The notes below the pieces were generated by a model. That model ran no database searches, was not told the origin of the DNA, and saw only the letters and a program-made list of their open reading frames with translations. A stretch of 64,000 nt of DNA from Primulina eburnea (Eukaryota; Streptophyta; Magnoliopsida; Lamiales; Gesneriaceae): contig NC_133104.1 in assembly GCF_022965805.1 (NCBI RefSeq), positions 39,352,682 to 39,416,681 of the forward strand, given 5' to 3'. A program made the position numbers and the translations under genes. Of the stretch, positions 12,418-22,658 are shown piece by piece. Positions within the stretch are counted from its first letter, which is position 1. Every line of letters begins with the position of its first letter.

Positions 12418-14535
12418 TTAAGCTGCCGCAGAAGAAGCCTTCGATTGAACCCATTCCACCAAATCTTCTCGAGTCGCGAAAAAGAAACCAGCTTTCTCCT
12501 CACTTTCCCTAAAAGGGACTGCAAGTTTCTCCACATGAGAAGCGAAGGCAATCCCTAAACCTTGAGAAAACTTGTGAGTTCCAGCTCCCGTGTTGGCCGA
12601 GAATAAAGCAGGTAAAGTTTCTTGGTGTTCGATACTTTTAGCCAGAGTGCCCATCCATTCTTCGAATGCTGTATGAGCTGCACCAACAGAGAGAGATCGA
12701 ACGTTTAGTCGCCACTCTTCTTCGGTTTTCGTATGCAGACCAGGATATAGTCCATACACAGATCCCATATACAAAAGCTCGTGTGCTCGTACATGGAGAT
12801 TTCTTTTTCGACATATATCAATCAAACAGTTGCAGAATGGTCTCCTAGCTTCGACTAACGTGCTGTTTAGTATGCTTTTGAACTCTTCTCTGATAATGTC
12901 CAGGTTAGTGATCTTTTCATTTGACATTAGCCTGACTAAAGCAACCAATCTCGGGTTGGCTAGCTCTAAACAAGAAAGGACCTTGTCGGCATCGTCCCCG
13001 TCGCAGTATGACACAACGGATAGCAAGCACCCACACAACCTATCATCTGGCTTTACGCCCGAGTCCACTGAGGTTTTGAACACCTTAACCAAATCATCGA
13101 TCTTCTTTGCACGTCCCAAGCATTGGATCAAACAGGTGCACCCCATGACATTGAGATCCACACCAGCCTTGGACATTTCCTTGAACAAAACCATGGCCTT
13201 ATCAACGTTTCCTCCACTTCCATAAATATTAAGCATTGCTGTGTAGCTCCAACAATCCGGCTTGCTTCTCTGGGAACCTTTCATGTCCTCAAACAGTCTC
13301 TCGCCCTCTTCTACCAACCCAAGATCCGCACACATACTCAACAATGTATTGTACAAAATGAAATCGACTGGCCATCCTTTCAACTTCATTAGTTCCCAAA
13401 GCTCCAATGCATCTCTAGCCCACCTAGCCCTCCCATAAATCTTTATCAATGCAGTCAACGTCTTCTCATTGGGGGCGACCCCCAATTCCACCATTTCCTC
13501 AAACAAGCTTCTAGCCAAGCCGGGCTTTCCAACCTTACCCATTGCCTGCAACAATGTGTTGTATACAACCAAATTTGGTTGCACTCCAAGAGACTTCATT
13601 TCCTGCAAAACATACCGAATCCCATCATAATCCCCTGCCTCGCCAAACATCTTACCAAGAACAGAAAAAGCAATGGGATCAGGCGTCCACCCACTAGCTC
13701 TCCCTTTCTCATATAGACTCAGCACCTCCTCCACCTTACCCAATTTTGCATACACATCCAAAACAGCAGAATAAGTAACTTCATCAGGCATCAGCCCCGT
13801 CTTGTACATCCTCTCAAACCATTCCACTGCCTTGTCGAAAATATTACATCTTTTCGCACAAGTAATAATAGTGGAATAGGTAATGTTATCAAGCTCAATT
13901 CCTTTCTCGATCATTTCAAGTGCAAGATCCTCAATATGCTGAAACTGTCTGCCAAACCTCAAAGACTTCATAGTAACATTGTAAAATATTGTTTCAATGG
14001 GAAACAAATTCTGGGATTTCACCCAATTGAAGAAAAGAAGCGACTTTTGCCATGGCCTCAAGCCATTCAGCACTAAAAGCGTATTTTCCCTACTGGGTGC
14101 AGTTGGAATTCCCTCAACAACAGCCAAGAATTCAGATTCCTCACATTCATTAAGTTTCTTGGAAAATTCTCTTAAGTCTTTGATCTGTGGATTGTAGGAA
14201 TAAGCAGAGCGTTTGTGGCGATGGAGAGAAAGAACGGAAGGCTTAGGCTTGGTGGGGTTAACCCAAGTGGATTTGGGCTTGGATAAAAGCAGGGTTTGGT
14301 TTGGATTATCAGAAAGAAGTGTGCTGGATAAGGGCAAAAGCTGCTCCGCCAAAGATTGGTTCTTTTGCTCTTGGGCTAAGGCGGAAGGTGGCGGAGGTGC
14401 TCTCTTGCTTGAGCTGCAGAAAACTGTGAATCTTTTCTTATTGGGAAGTTGAGAAGGGGTGGTGAAGGGAGGAGGTTGACGGTGGTTGGCCGCAGAAGAG
14501 TGGTGGTAAGGTGGTGTAGAAATATTTGTGGCCAT
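12418..14535 (-). CDS. SOT1: Plastid PPR-SMR protein, SOT1/PPR53-like
   Basis: Intronless 705-residue P-class pentatricopeptide protein with a C-terminal SMR domain. Family members bind plastid rRNA precursors and promote their maturation and chloroplast translation. Residues 1-60 are rich in Ser, Pro and basic residues with few acids, as expected for a chloroplast transit peptide. Tandem 35-residue PPR motifs follow from about 180 to 500, for example ITYSTIITCAKRCNIFDKA, VTYSAVLDVYAKLGKVEEV and NLVVYNTLLQAMGKVGK. The SMR region starts near residue 610 (LNVRSLSVGAA) and includes TGAGTH at about 649. Arabidopsis SOT1 (At5g46580) is, from memory, of similar length and has the same segment order. 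The Asn in LNVR is unusual (see findings). The start codon is the first Met of the frame. SVR7/ATP4 is a related alternative, but the N-terminal NPTKPK-SVLSL-KRSAYSYNPQ region fits SOT1 better. Confidence 0.88.
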   Translation of the reverse strand: MATNISTPPYHHSSAANHRQPPPFTTPSQLPNKKRFTVFCSSSKRAPPPPSALAQEQKNQSLAEQLLPLSSTLLSDNPNQTLLLSKPKSTWVNPTKPKPSVLSLHRHKRSAYSYNPQIKDLREFSKKLNECEESEFLAVVEGIPTAPSRENTLLVLNGLRPWQKSLLFFNWVKSQNLFPIETIFYNVTMKSLRFGRQFQHIEDLALEMIEKGIELDNITYSTIITCAKRCNIFDKAVEWFERMYKTGLMPDEVTYSAVLDVYAKLGKVEEVLSLYEKGRASGWTPDPIAFSVLGKMFGEAGDYDGIRYVLQEMKSLGVQPNLVVYNTLLQAMGKVGKPGLARSLFEEMVELGVAPNEKTLTALIKIYGRARWARDALELWELMKLKGWPVDFILYNTLLSMCADLGLVEEGERLFEDMKGSQRSKPDCWSYTAMLNIYGSGGNVDKAMVLFKEMSKAGVDLNVMGCTCLIQCLGRAKKIDDLVKVFKTSVDSGVKPDDRLCGCLLSVVSYCDGDDADKVLSCLELANPRLVALVRLMSNEKITNLDIIREEFKSILNSTLVEARRPFCNCLIDICRKRNLHVRAHELLYMGSVYGLYPGLHTKTEEEWRLNVRSLSVGAAHTAFEEWMGTLAKSIEHQETLPALFSANTGAGTHKFSQGLGIAFASHVEKLAVPFRESEEKAGFFFATREDLVEWVQSKASSAAA

Positions 14536-15419
14536 GGGATGGAAGAACAGAGGTTTTGGAAATTGGACTGGTGAGCATACCTATAATTTCCCCATGCTTG
14601 TGGATATGTTTGTTGTGCGAGATATTTTATCAAGCACCTTACCCACCCTATCTGCATTGGAAGGAAATAAAGTAATTTATGAACACACTGAAGATAGAAA
14701 AGAAGTGGAGTGATGTGTGTGATAAATTGCCATTTAATAAATAAATAATAAATGGTATTTTGATAAATTAGCACAAGTCTTCTTGCATGTAGAGCAGCTT
14801 GCAATGATAAGAGAGGGAATTGATTCAAAAAAATCCATATGAATATAGGTCTATATCACGTATTTATTTCCGTGAGACAGATAAATTCAATCTACGGTCA
14901 TAAAAAATAATATTTTAAACATAAAAATAATTTTTTCATAAATCAAATCGAATTAAAAAATCTTATCATAAAATAAGATAAGTCTAGTCATTATTTTTTT
15001 ACCAAGTTTGTCAGTTGCACTTATAGGAGTGTCTGTTGCTTTTCAAAGAATGGAGAAAATTTTGAAAAAGTAAATGACAGAACATTATTTTCCTAAAATA
15101 TTTCATCCAATTTTATTTATTTATATATATATTTTTGAAAATAAAAATATTGTTTACTACGTTATAGTTATGAATAATTACAATTTAGTCACAAAATGAC
15201 AATATCACCCTCGATCTAAAAAATAATTAGGACAACACACCATAAATTTTAAAAATAAAAAAAATCTTATTTAAATATTTATTTTAATTAAAAATAAATA
15301 AAAATCCTATGAAAATCATACTTAAGTTATTAACTAAAACATAATCTCTAAAATTTTATTAAAAAAATATGCTTTCTCCCCCCAATTTTTCGTAAATTTG
15401 AACCAAGCTTTTATATTGA
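14536..15419. other. Intergenic DNA upstream of the PPR-SMR gene
   Basis: The first few hundred bases should hold its promoter. I could not identify a convincing core promoter or any repeat; the remainder is AT-rich. Confidence 0.4.
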
Positions 15420-15870
15420 CGTTGTTAGATTTTTTTTCTTGCTTGGGAAAATGAATACAGATTGAATAAATCAACAAGATCATAAGAAAATTGGCGAACG
15501 AAGAGTTGTAAGAAACTTGTTAGATGCAATAATTGTCTTTGTTTGGTAGAGCGATTGAACCGTTGTGCTTGAGCTGCTATGCGATTTAAAAGATTTGAAT
15601 TACACAATTACCATCCAGCTATAACTTTTGGTAAAACGGCAAGCACTAGGTTCTATAATTTGTATCAAAGCTAAAGTCACGAGTTCGATTCTCATTGATT
15701 GTAAGGGGTACAATTATTGAGAATGATATCCCATAAGGTAAGGAGTGCAAGGAGCGATCGAACCGTGGGTGTAATAATTGTCCCATTGATTACAAGAAAT
15801 GTGAGGAACGATCGAACTGTGATGCTTGAGTTACTGTACGGTTTAAAAGATTTGACATATAATCACGATA
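15420..15870. repeat. Dispersed repeat with internally repeated block
   Basis: Two related blocks of about 60 bp occur at 15546-15610 and 15804-15865 and share the order GAGCGATTGAACCG / GAACGATCGAACTG, TGCTTGAG, then TTTAAAAGATTTGA. Between them CACGAGTTCGATTCTC resembles a tRNA B box and GTATCAAAGCTAA resembles a tRNA 5' region, so a tRNA-derived or LTR-related origin is possible. The class is not settled. Confidence 0.4.
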
Positions 15871-16523
15871 CTAACTATTATATTATTATTATTAGTGACG
15901 TGGAAACTAACAATATTATTGACACTACGATAATGGTGGTTTTGTCTATTAAGCTCCTTTCACTTAGTGGAAATCAAATGGGACACTAATATAAGTTCTT
16001 ACACCGTTGCACAATACCTGAATCCAATCAAACATTATTGCAATATAGCCTGAGGGAAAAAAGTGTCCATCCACACAAGTAACTTTGCATCTATATTACA
16101 TTTTTCAAGATTATTATTACACTTTAATTTGGTGCATGCAATGTTGGATAAAAAAATAATTTATATCGATGCTTTCTTGAAAATAAATAACAAAAGCTTA
16201 ATGCCCCATAAGATAAACTCGCATCTGAACCAGCTATAAATCTACAAGATTAACGTAGGAGTTTCACATAAAAGCATCTTTCACTCTTCCATTTCATGTA
16301 TTCGATAAGAACGCAAACAAACCAAGCCGCTTCCTAATTTTTGAGCCAACTCTAATAATTTCTTACCAAAATCAAATCAGTCAAATATGTCTAAAACTAT
16401 CAATGCTAAAGATGAACTTACAGCAAGTGATAGAACCTGTATACGAGGTCCCAATAATTGTTACCCCAGATAATTTTTTGCACCAAATTATGATCAAAAG
16501 CAAATGAAAAGAAGTTTTGATAC

Positions 16524-16787
16524 CTATTGACCTGAACATTGCCATCGAAAGCAGCCTGCCATAGTGAATGTGCAACAATACACTTGTGAAGTTGCCTAGA
16601 AAAACCACGTGGATAGTCCAAGACCAGTTTACTATGCAAATCTTGTAACTGATCGCCAATGGACAAATGAAATGTAGATAACCCTGTTGTAGTATCCGCG
16701 CCGACCTGCTGCACGTGGACATTGTGCCTGCTTAATTTTCCACCAGTTCTGACTTCTGTAAGCTCATAAATTAATGCTTGTTGATTC
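16524..16787 (-). pseudogene. SUFD: Stranded exon of the plastid Fe-S assembly gene SUFD (ABCI7)
   Basis: One 264-base exon-like segment, preceded on its strand by the acceptor TATACAG and followed by a donor (AG|GTATCA). It encodes 87 residues including TGGKLSRHNVHVQQ, DLHSKLVLDYPRG and SRQLHKCIVAHS. These match the C-terminal beta-helix region of plant SufD, the scaffold subunit of the chloroplast SUF iron-sulfur assembly complex. The upstream and downstream exons of a full-length SUFD gene (about 450-480 residues) were not found in the 1 kb on either side. The segment therefore looks like a genomic fragment that kept its flanking intron sequence. Residues LWQAAF near the end deviate from the family sequence as I remember it (GQAVF), consistent with relaxed constraint. 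It is not a processed copy. Confidence 0.7.
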
Positions 16788-17332
16788 CTGTATATTAGAT
16801 CCCAACTTTAGAAAGGTCAAGTGATCAGAAACTTCGTAACAAAAATAATAGATTCAAATAGCCAGTACAAAATCATCACCAATCTCGTCCAGAGAGCATT
16901 TCAATTGATCGTAGGAAAGGTTGCAGAATGGTTAAAAAATTAGCATCTAGCATGAGTCAGTTTAGCTAGCTGTTGGGTTGTGAACATGACTGGTGTTTTG
17001 TTGCATAAGGAAGGATTCTTACGAAGAAAGAATTCGATTTAAGTATATTGTTCCATCCAGTAGATAATGCAAAAACTCGAAAGTCTCAAATTGAAGGCTT
17101 CAAAATAGCTCTTTATATCAAGGTTCAAGTCTTTCATGGTTATGTGAGGTGAAGGTTTTGCACCAGCAAATATAAACCATCTCGGTAACCAACCTCCGAG
17201 AAAAGGATTAGCAACTTATCTGGTACTGTGATCTTCAAAATTTTCATTAATTGTTACAGTTTTAGCTTGTATGCAAGACATAAAATATTTCCATTTTTCG
17301 GCACAAAAGTACAAACAAAATTAACTAAAGAT
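16788..17332. other. Intergenic DNA, possible old intron of the SUFD fragment
   Basis: Holds the splice acceptor of the SUFD exon at its lower edge and no recognisable coding sequence. Ends at the target duplication of the hAT element. Confidence 0.4.
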
Positions 17333-20300
17333 TAGGCACGCTTATCGGTTCCACAGGACCGGGTCGGACCGGTTCTTCCCGGTTATGCGTCCGGTGAGTT
17401 TGGAACCGGTCAGAACCGGTTAGGAACCGGTACCTAACCGATTCTGGTTCCAAGTTCAAATACTTGGAACCAATCTAAACCAAGACCGATTCGGCTTCTA
17501 ATAAACCGGTTCTTGTTTGGGTCAAACGGGTTCCGAACTCTAATTTATTATATTTTACTATATAATTAAAATTAGTTCTATTAATGGAAATTTTTAATTT
17601 AGTATTTTGATTGCAAATAGTTGTGATTACATAAAAAAATTTTAACAGAATAACTTAAACATTTATTTTTACAATTGAACATCTAAAATTCATCATGATT
17701 TATTAAAATATATTTTGAATATTCTGGATCTTCGTCGGAACTTGAGCTTTGGAATTCGTCGATCGCGCTAGAGGTCCTATTCTTTTTTTCTGCTGCAAAC
17801 CAATCTTGCAGGCACGTTAGCATGGAAGTGTTTCTGGCTTTAAATAAGTTCTTTGGTCACCAATGATCCTTCCACATACTGAAAATGCTGATTCGGAAGC
17901 AACACTTGAACTTTGAATGGGTAGGACATATTTTGCAATTACAGATAACACTGGATAAAGTTTAGAATTTATTTTCCACCAATCAAGAACATCGAAATTA
18001 TCCGTAGTCTCAACATATTGACTTAGATAAATTTGGATCTCATTGTAATTTGTTGTTGTCACCGATTTTCCTTTGAACTTTTGTCGTTTCAAACTTGAAA
18101 GAAGTTCAGTGCTCCATTTTTGCTCTTATATGTCGGCATCTCCTCCGGGTGCGCACTCATTTCATCACATTGTTTACTAGTATACAAATCAAACAATTCT
18201 CGGAGAGAATGCATGATTGACTTCTTTTGATCGTCAACATTCTTCCCAAGAAATTTAGCATAATATTCAAAAAAAAACACGTCTAATCCTCCTTCATTTT
18301 GAGTAGGATCAAGTAATGTTGCTAAATCATGCACAATTGGGATTGTTTCCCAAAATTTTAAAAATTTGTTTTTCATATTTGAAACAAAATCACGCATAAC
18401 AGAATTATCGCGATATTCAATAAATTTATAAAACATATTGAAAAGTAAATGTAGAAACATGGTTGAAGCAGGGTAGTTAATGACATAAAATTTTTCGGTT
18501 GTTTCTTTAAAAATTTCTAACAAAGAAACACATTTACTCAAAATTTTTCAATCATCGTCACTTAGCATTAAAGATTGTGTTGTATTAATATTATTATTAT
18601 AAGTATGGAGTAACTAAATCTTGAAAACGTAATAAAATATGAAGCAAGTGATATAAAGAATTCCATCTAGTTTCAATAGGAATTTTTTTTTAAATTTAAT
18701 TTTGGTTGATTCGACTAGTGTTTTCCAGTCACGTTCATATCTTCTTTCACGTGATAATTTCCCGCATAATTTGAATTTTTCTATTACAGTGGACATTTGC
18801 TCATCGCATGCACATTTAACACATAAATTGATAATATGACACACACATCTAACACGAAGCAAATTACCTTCTAAAATTGGTTTTTAGTGAATCTTTAAGA
18901 TAAATAATTGCAAAAGTATTGGCACTCGCATTATCTAACTTTATCGACATTATTTTATTTTATATGTCATAAATCTTAACAACATTTAAAACATATCTAG
19001 CTATAGTGTATGCATTGCGAGATGATTCTAAATAATCTAGCGCTAAAATTCTTTTTTGCATTGTCCAAGTTTTGTCAATCCAATGACATGTAACAACAAG
19101 ATATGATTCATATTTTAAATTAATCCAAATATCAGTTGTCAAACGAACTCTACAAGAAATATTTGAAAGATGCGATTTTAGTGTATCTTTATATTCTTTG
19201 TAAATATCAAAACAATATTTCTTAAGTGTGTGCCTAGAAATATTGTGAAAATCAGGTTGAATAGTACTAGTAAATTCAACAAAACCTTTTTGTTCAGCTA
19301 TTATAAAAGATTGACAACATTTGATAACAAACTTTACGATGGCTTTCCGAAAAATTTCTTTTGTAATTGTAAAAGCTTTACCACTAAAAGGATTAATTTG
19401 TTGTTGTATTGGTTCCTACCGAATGGTTGTAGCGTATCAGGGTCAAGTTTATGTATCTTAACTAAATATTTTTTCAAAGTACCGGTACCACCGGAACCAC
19501 CACCCGTTTTGTAAGAATACATCGTTTTGCAAATTTTACAAACGACAAAAGAGTTATTCGTGCCTTGTTGTTCAATATCAAAGTGATCTCAAACTTTGCT
19601 TCGCTTTGCACGGGCTTTCGTCGTGCTATTTGACATTGTGTTGCTTGCTCGAGTAGACGATGGCGTCCCTACATCTTTGTTGGGGAGTTCCATGGCTTTT
19701 TCATCCTCGTGGCCAGGTTCGACTTCATCAAAGTCGGAGATGTAGCCAATCACAAAAGTCGGGAGCGTATTCGCCACCACCACCACGACGGTTTGATGAT
19801 GATGCAATTGAAATTCGAATAATTTATTTGAGTAAATTGCGAAATAATAAATAAATAACAATAAAAATAATACGGATTATAGATAAAATTATAACACAGT
19901 TATTTAATATATTTGGAGAAATGATAGCAAAGAAATATATCGATTGTAGAGAAATGAGAAGTTGAGAGAAAATTGATATGTGGAATATAAAAAATGACTT
20001 ATATTTATAAATGATTTTGAGGGTTAAAAAAATAATAATTGCAATTTGGCCCCCGATTGAAAAAAAATGGCACATTTCAGTAGCCGTTGAACGGCTACTG
20101 AAATGTGCCAACGGCTGCTGGCCTGCTGCATTTGCAGCCTTTGGCAACCGTTGGCCCAAAGGCTTTCTTTATTTTTTAAAAACTCGATTGCCGGGTATGG
20201 GTCCGGTTTCGGATACAGCCCGGAACGGGTTCGGATCCGGATCCGGAACCGGTTGAACCGGTTCAGAAAATGCTGAACCGGTTCAACCCACATATTAATG

Positions 20301-20415
20301 GATTGTACTTGGTTTCGGGTCCCGTTCTCACATACCGAATCCGGTTCCGGGCTTATCGGACCGATTCCGGGTCGGTTCCAGAACCGACCCGGAACCGGTC
20401 CGTTAAGCATGCCTG
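17333..20415 (-). mobile_element. Complete hAT transposon with 8-bp target duplications (3083 bp)
   Basis: Ends are TAGGCACGCTTATCGG on the left and CAGGCATGCTTAACGG (reverse complement) on the right. They are flanked by identical CTAAAGAT at 17325-17332 and 20416-20423, the 8-bp duplication expected of hAT elements. About 200 bases inside each end are packed with CCGGTTC/GAACCGG words, which are likely transposase-binding subterminal repeats. The interior carries a broken BED-finger hAT transposase on the minus strand. Termini and duplications agree so well that the whole insertion appears to be in place. Confidence 0.92.
17817..19861 (-). pseudogene. Inactivated BED-finger hAT transposase
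   Basis: Pieces in transposase order on the minus strand are as follows. An acidic N-terminal segment lies at 19861-19589. A BED zinc finger lies at about 19557-19400 (CKICKTMYSY then H at a conserved spacing before KLDPDT). A catalytic-core piece with TDIWINLKYESYLVVTCHW lies near 19142. CHIINLCVK lies near 18840. A 150-residue block follows at 18541-18089. The C-terminal dimerisation region (LDWWKINSKLYPVLS, SSVASESAFSVCGR) lies at 18092-17817. Breaks include an in-frame TGA just before the BED finger, where the family usually has Trp, and several frame changes between blocks. No functional protein can be made. Confidence 0.85.
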
Positions 20416-20619
20416 CTAAAGATAATATATTTTTATCCAGAAAGTAGTGAGTTACAGTGTAGTTCATGACCCACTGGTGAACAAAAGAGCAATAAAAAAT
20501 ATTACTTATCTCCATATTATTTGTCTCATACCACGAACTCAACGGTATCTAATACGAATGTTCTCAAGAGAGTATGTCCTTATTTACAACCTTTACAAGA
20601 TATCTATGATTGTACCTTA

Positions 20620-20760
20620 TTTCTTATTGATCTTTATTTGTGAGACGAGTCAACCATATTTATATTTACAATAATAAATAATGTTTTTTATGAATGATTC
20701 AAATATAAAAACTACTTCAAAAAACCGATTCATAAGATCGTCTCACAAATTTTTTTGTGT
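20620..20760 (-). repeat. GTGAGAC-palindrome repeat, copy 2
   Basis: Reverse-oriented, diverged copy: GTGAGACGAGTCAACC, an AT-rich core, then AAGATCGTCTCAC. Confidence 0.6.
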
Positions 20761-21127
20761 TTTATTATAATTGAGACCCATGTAGAAATTGTTCTCAAAA
20801 TAATTGGTGAAGATCTGATTAATATTACCAATATACCCTTAAAATCTCTCTATAAATGAAATAGTTGTGACAATTTGAGATCGTTGGGATAGAATAAACA
20901 TTAATTCAGTTGATGTGACGTCCTTTAAATTAAGAGTATTTATCACTCACGTAAATAGTTATCATCCTATGACTCATTCTTTTTGTACAGTAAATATCAT
21001 AATAATTAAAATCAAAATTTTTATTACACGTATAAAAAACAATATAATTATGTATTACATCACATGCGAGTCACGTGCTTTGTCGCTAATATTAATTAAT
21101 GTTTAAAAGAAATTTTTATATCACTTC

Positions 21128-21590
21128 AGACAAAAATTTGTGTGAGATTATCTCACAGATAATATTTTATGAGACATATCTTTCATTTGGGTCATTCATG
21201 AAAAAATTTTATTTTTTTATGCTAAGAGTATTATATTTTATTATGAATATCAGTAGAGTTGACCCCGGGGCGAAGCCAGAAATATGGCTCCGCCCAGGCT
21301 AGAATTTTAAACTTTAGAATTTTTTAATATTTTAAATTAAAATACCCGGGCTAATATCATATTATTCTAAAATTATAAAAAATTTATCTATAATTTTTTT
21401 CAAAAAATTTGGGCCACCCGGGCTAAAGCCCGGGTACAAGATTACATAGCTTCGCCTTTGGTTGATGACTCGTCTCACAGATAAAGATTTTTAGCCCGGG
21501 TAGAAGATTACATAGCTTCGCCTTTGGTTGATGACTCGTCTCACAGATAAAGATTCATGAGACTGTATCACACAGATATACTCATCACTT
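21128..21590 (+). repeat. GTGAGAC-palindrome repeat, copy 3, interrupted and partly duplicated
   Basis: The left part (21128-21263) follows the family consensus up to GTTGACC. A foreign piece of about 200 bp (21264-21460) with ends GGGGCGAAGCC and GGCTTCGCC-like follows, then the repeat continues with CGTCTCACAGATAAAG. The junction is duplicated as two 66-bp units, 21427-21492 and 21493-21558, which differ at only a few positions. Confidence 0.75.
21264..21460. mobile_element. Small insertion with GGGGCGAAGC ends inside a repeat
   Basis: Begins CCGGGGCGAAGCCAG and ends ATAGCTTCGCCTTTG, so the termini are inverted (GGCGAAGC/GCTTCGCC). Both sides retain host words GTTGAC and GTTGATGAC, a probable short target duplication. 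The class cannot be named from this alone. Confidence 0.5.
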
Positions 21591-21962
21591 TATTATAAAT
21601 TTTATGAAAGGATTTTTTTATCTAATTCAATTTATATATTTTTTAAATAATTATAAATTATATCAATCCCAATAAAATCGAACCTACTCACTCATTGTTA
21701 TTATTATTATTACAAATTCCATAAAATGGTCATCATCCTTATCTGTGCACGTAAGCGGACACGTACCATTTAAATTCCATTTACTCGGGCAGAATCCGCT
21801 GTTCCTACACCCACACTCCGCCTTCTTAACGTACTGTACAAAAGGTCAAATTTAGACTTAAATTGCTTCAGTCCAGCTGTCCCATGCCATTTCCAGCATA
21901 GGTTGCAGCTGCGAGATTTGCAGTCGGATCCACTGGATCACTTCTCTAGAGAGAGGAGAGAA

Positions 21963-21975
21963 GAAACTTCTGGAA
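21963..21975. promoter_or_regulatory. Perfect heat-shock element
   Basis: GAAACTTCTGGAA fits GAAnnTTCnnGAA exactly, upstream of the HSFB2 gene. This is the binding site of trimeric heat-shock factors. Confidence 0.8.
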
Positions 21976-22106
21976 AATGAGATATTTAGAGAGTTTAATC
22001 CTGTGGGGCCCCATGGTGGCTTCCACTTTCTCGAAGCATCCGATAATTTTTTTTAATTATTAATTTTATATATGTCCCAAATAATATCCTCGCCTTTCTC
22101 TGCCAG

Positions 22107-22119
22107 GAACCTTCTAGAA
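22107..22119. promoter_or_regulatory. Second perfect heat-shock element
   Basis: GAACCTTCTAGAA fits GAAnnTTCnnGAA exactly, just upstream of a TATA-like GATAAAAGA at about 22123. A two-unit site TTCTCGAA lies at 22028-22035. Together they predict heat induction and autoregulation of the downstream HSF. Confidence 0.8.
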
Positions 22120-22658
22120 AGAAGATAAAAGAACCACCTCCGGTGTGATTCTCTCTTTGTTGTTAATTTGTAGTCTGCGTATCTGAAAAGTGTTCTGGAT
22201 TTGAAGCTGCAAAAGTTTGGAGGTTTTTTTCAAATCTTTTTCCAGGTCCTGTGAATTACTATTGTTATTGTTTCTGCATATTTGTTCTTTTATTTTTGGA
22301 TAGAATAATTTGATGCTATAATCGAGATATTAGATGCTTTTGTTTATATGATCTATGATTTTGAAGATATTAATTATGGGGAAAATGTCTCATTTTTTTT
22401 TGGATCTATAGAGATCTTGAATTTATCAGGCTTTACGTGTTTATTCGTAAATAAATCACAATATATATTTTTCTAAGCTTTTGCTGAGTTTTCGTTGTTT
22501 TCTATTTTTTTTATTTTGCTTGGATCTGATATTTAGCTGGCTGATTAACGTTGTTGAATGTGAAAAAATTTGCTGTAGTTCCGTGTGGATTTGAAAATTT
22601 GTTTCCCTTAGGTTTTCTGAATATTCGACGCTCGGAGGATATCGAACTTGAATGCGCA

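Noticed and set aside
12830..13392. Open frames of 131 and 89 codons on the plus strand
   Set aside because: They lie entirely antisense to the PPR-SMR coding sequence and have no recognisable domains.
15420..15870. A second SINE
   Set aside because: It has a B-box-like word but no convincing A box at the right spacing, no tail and no target duplication.
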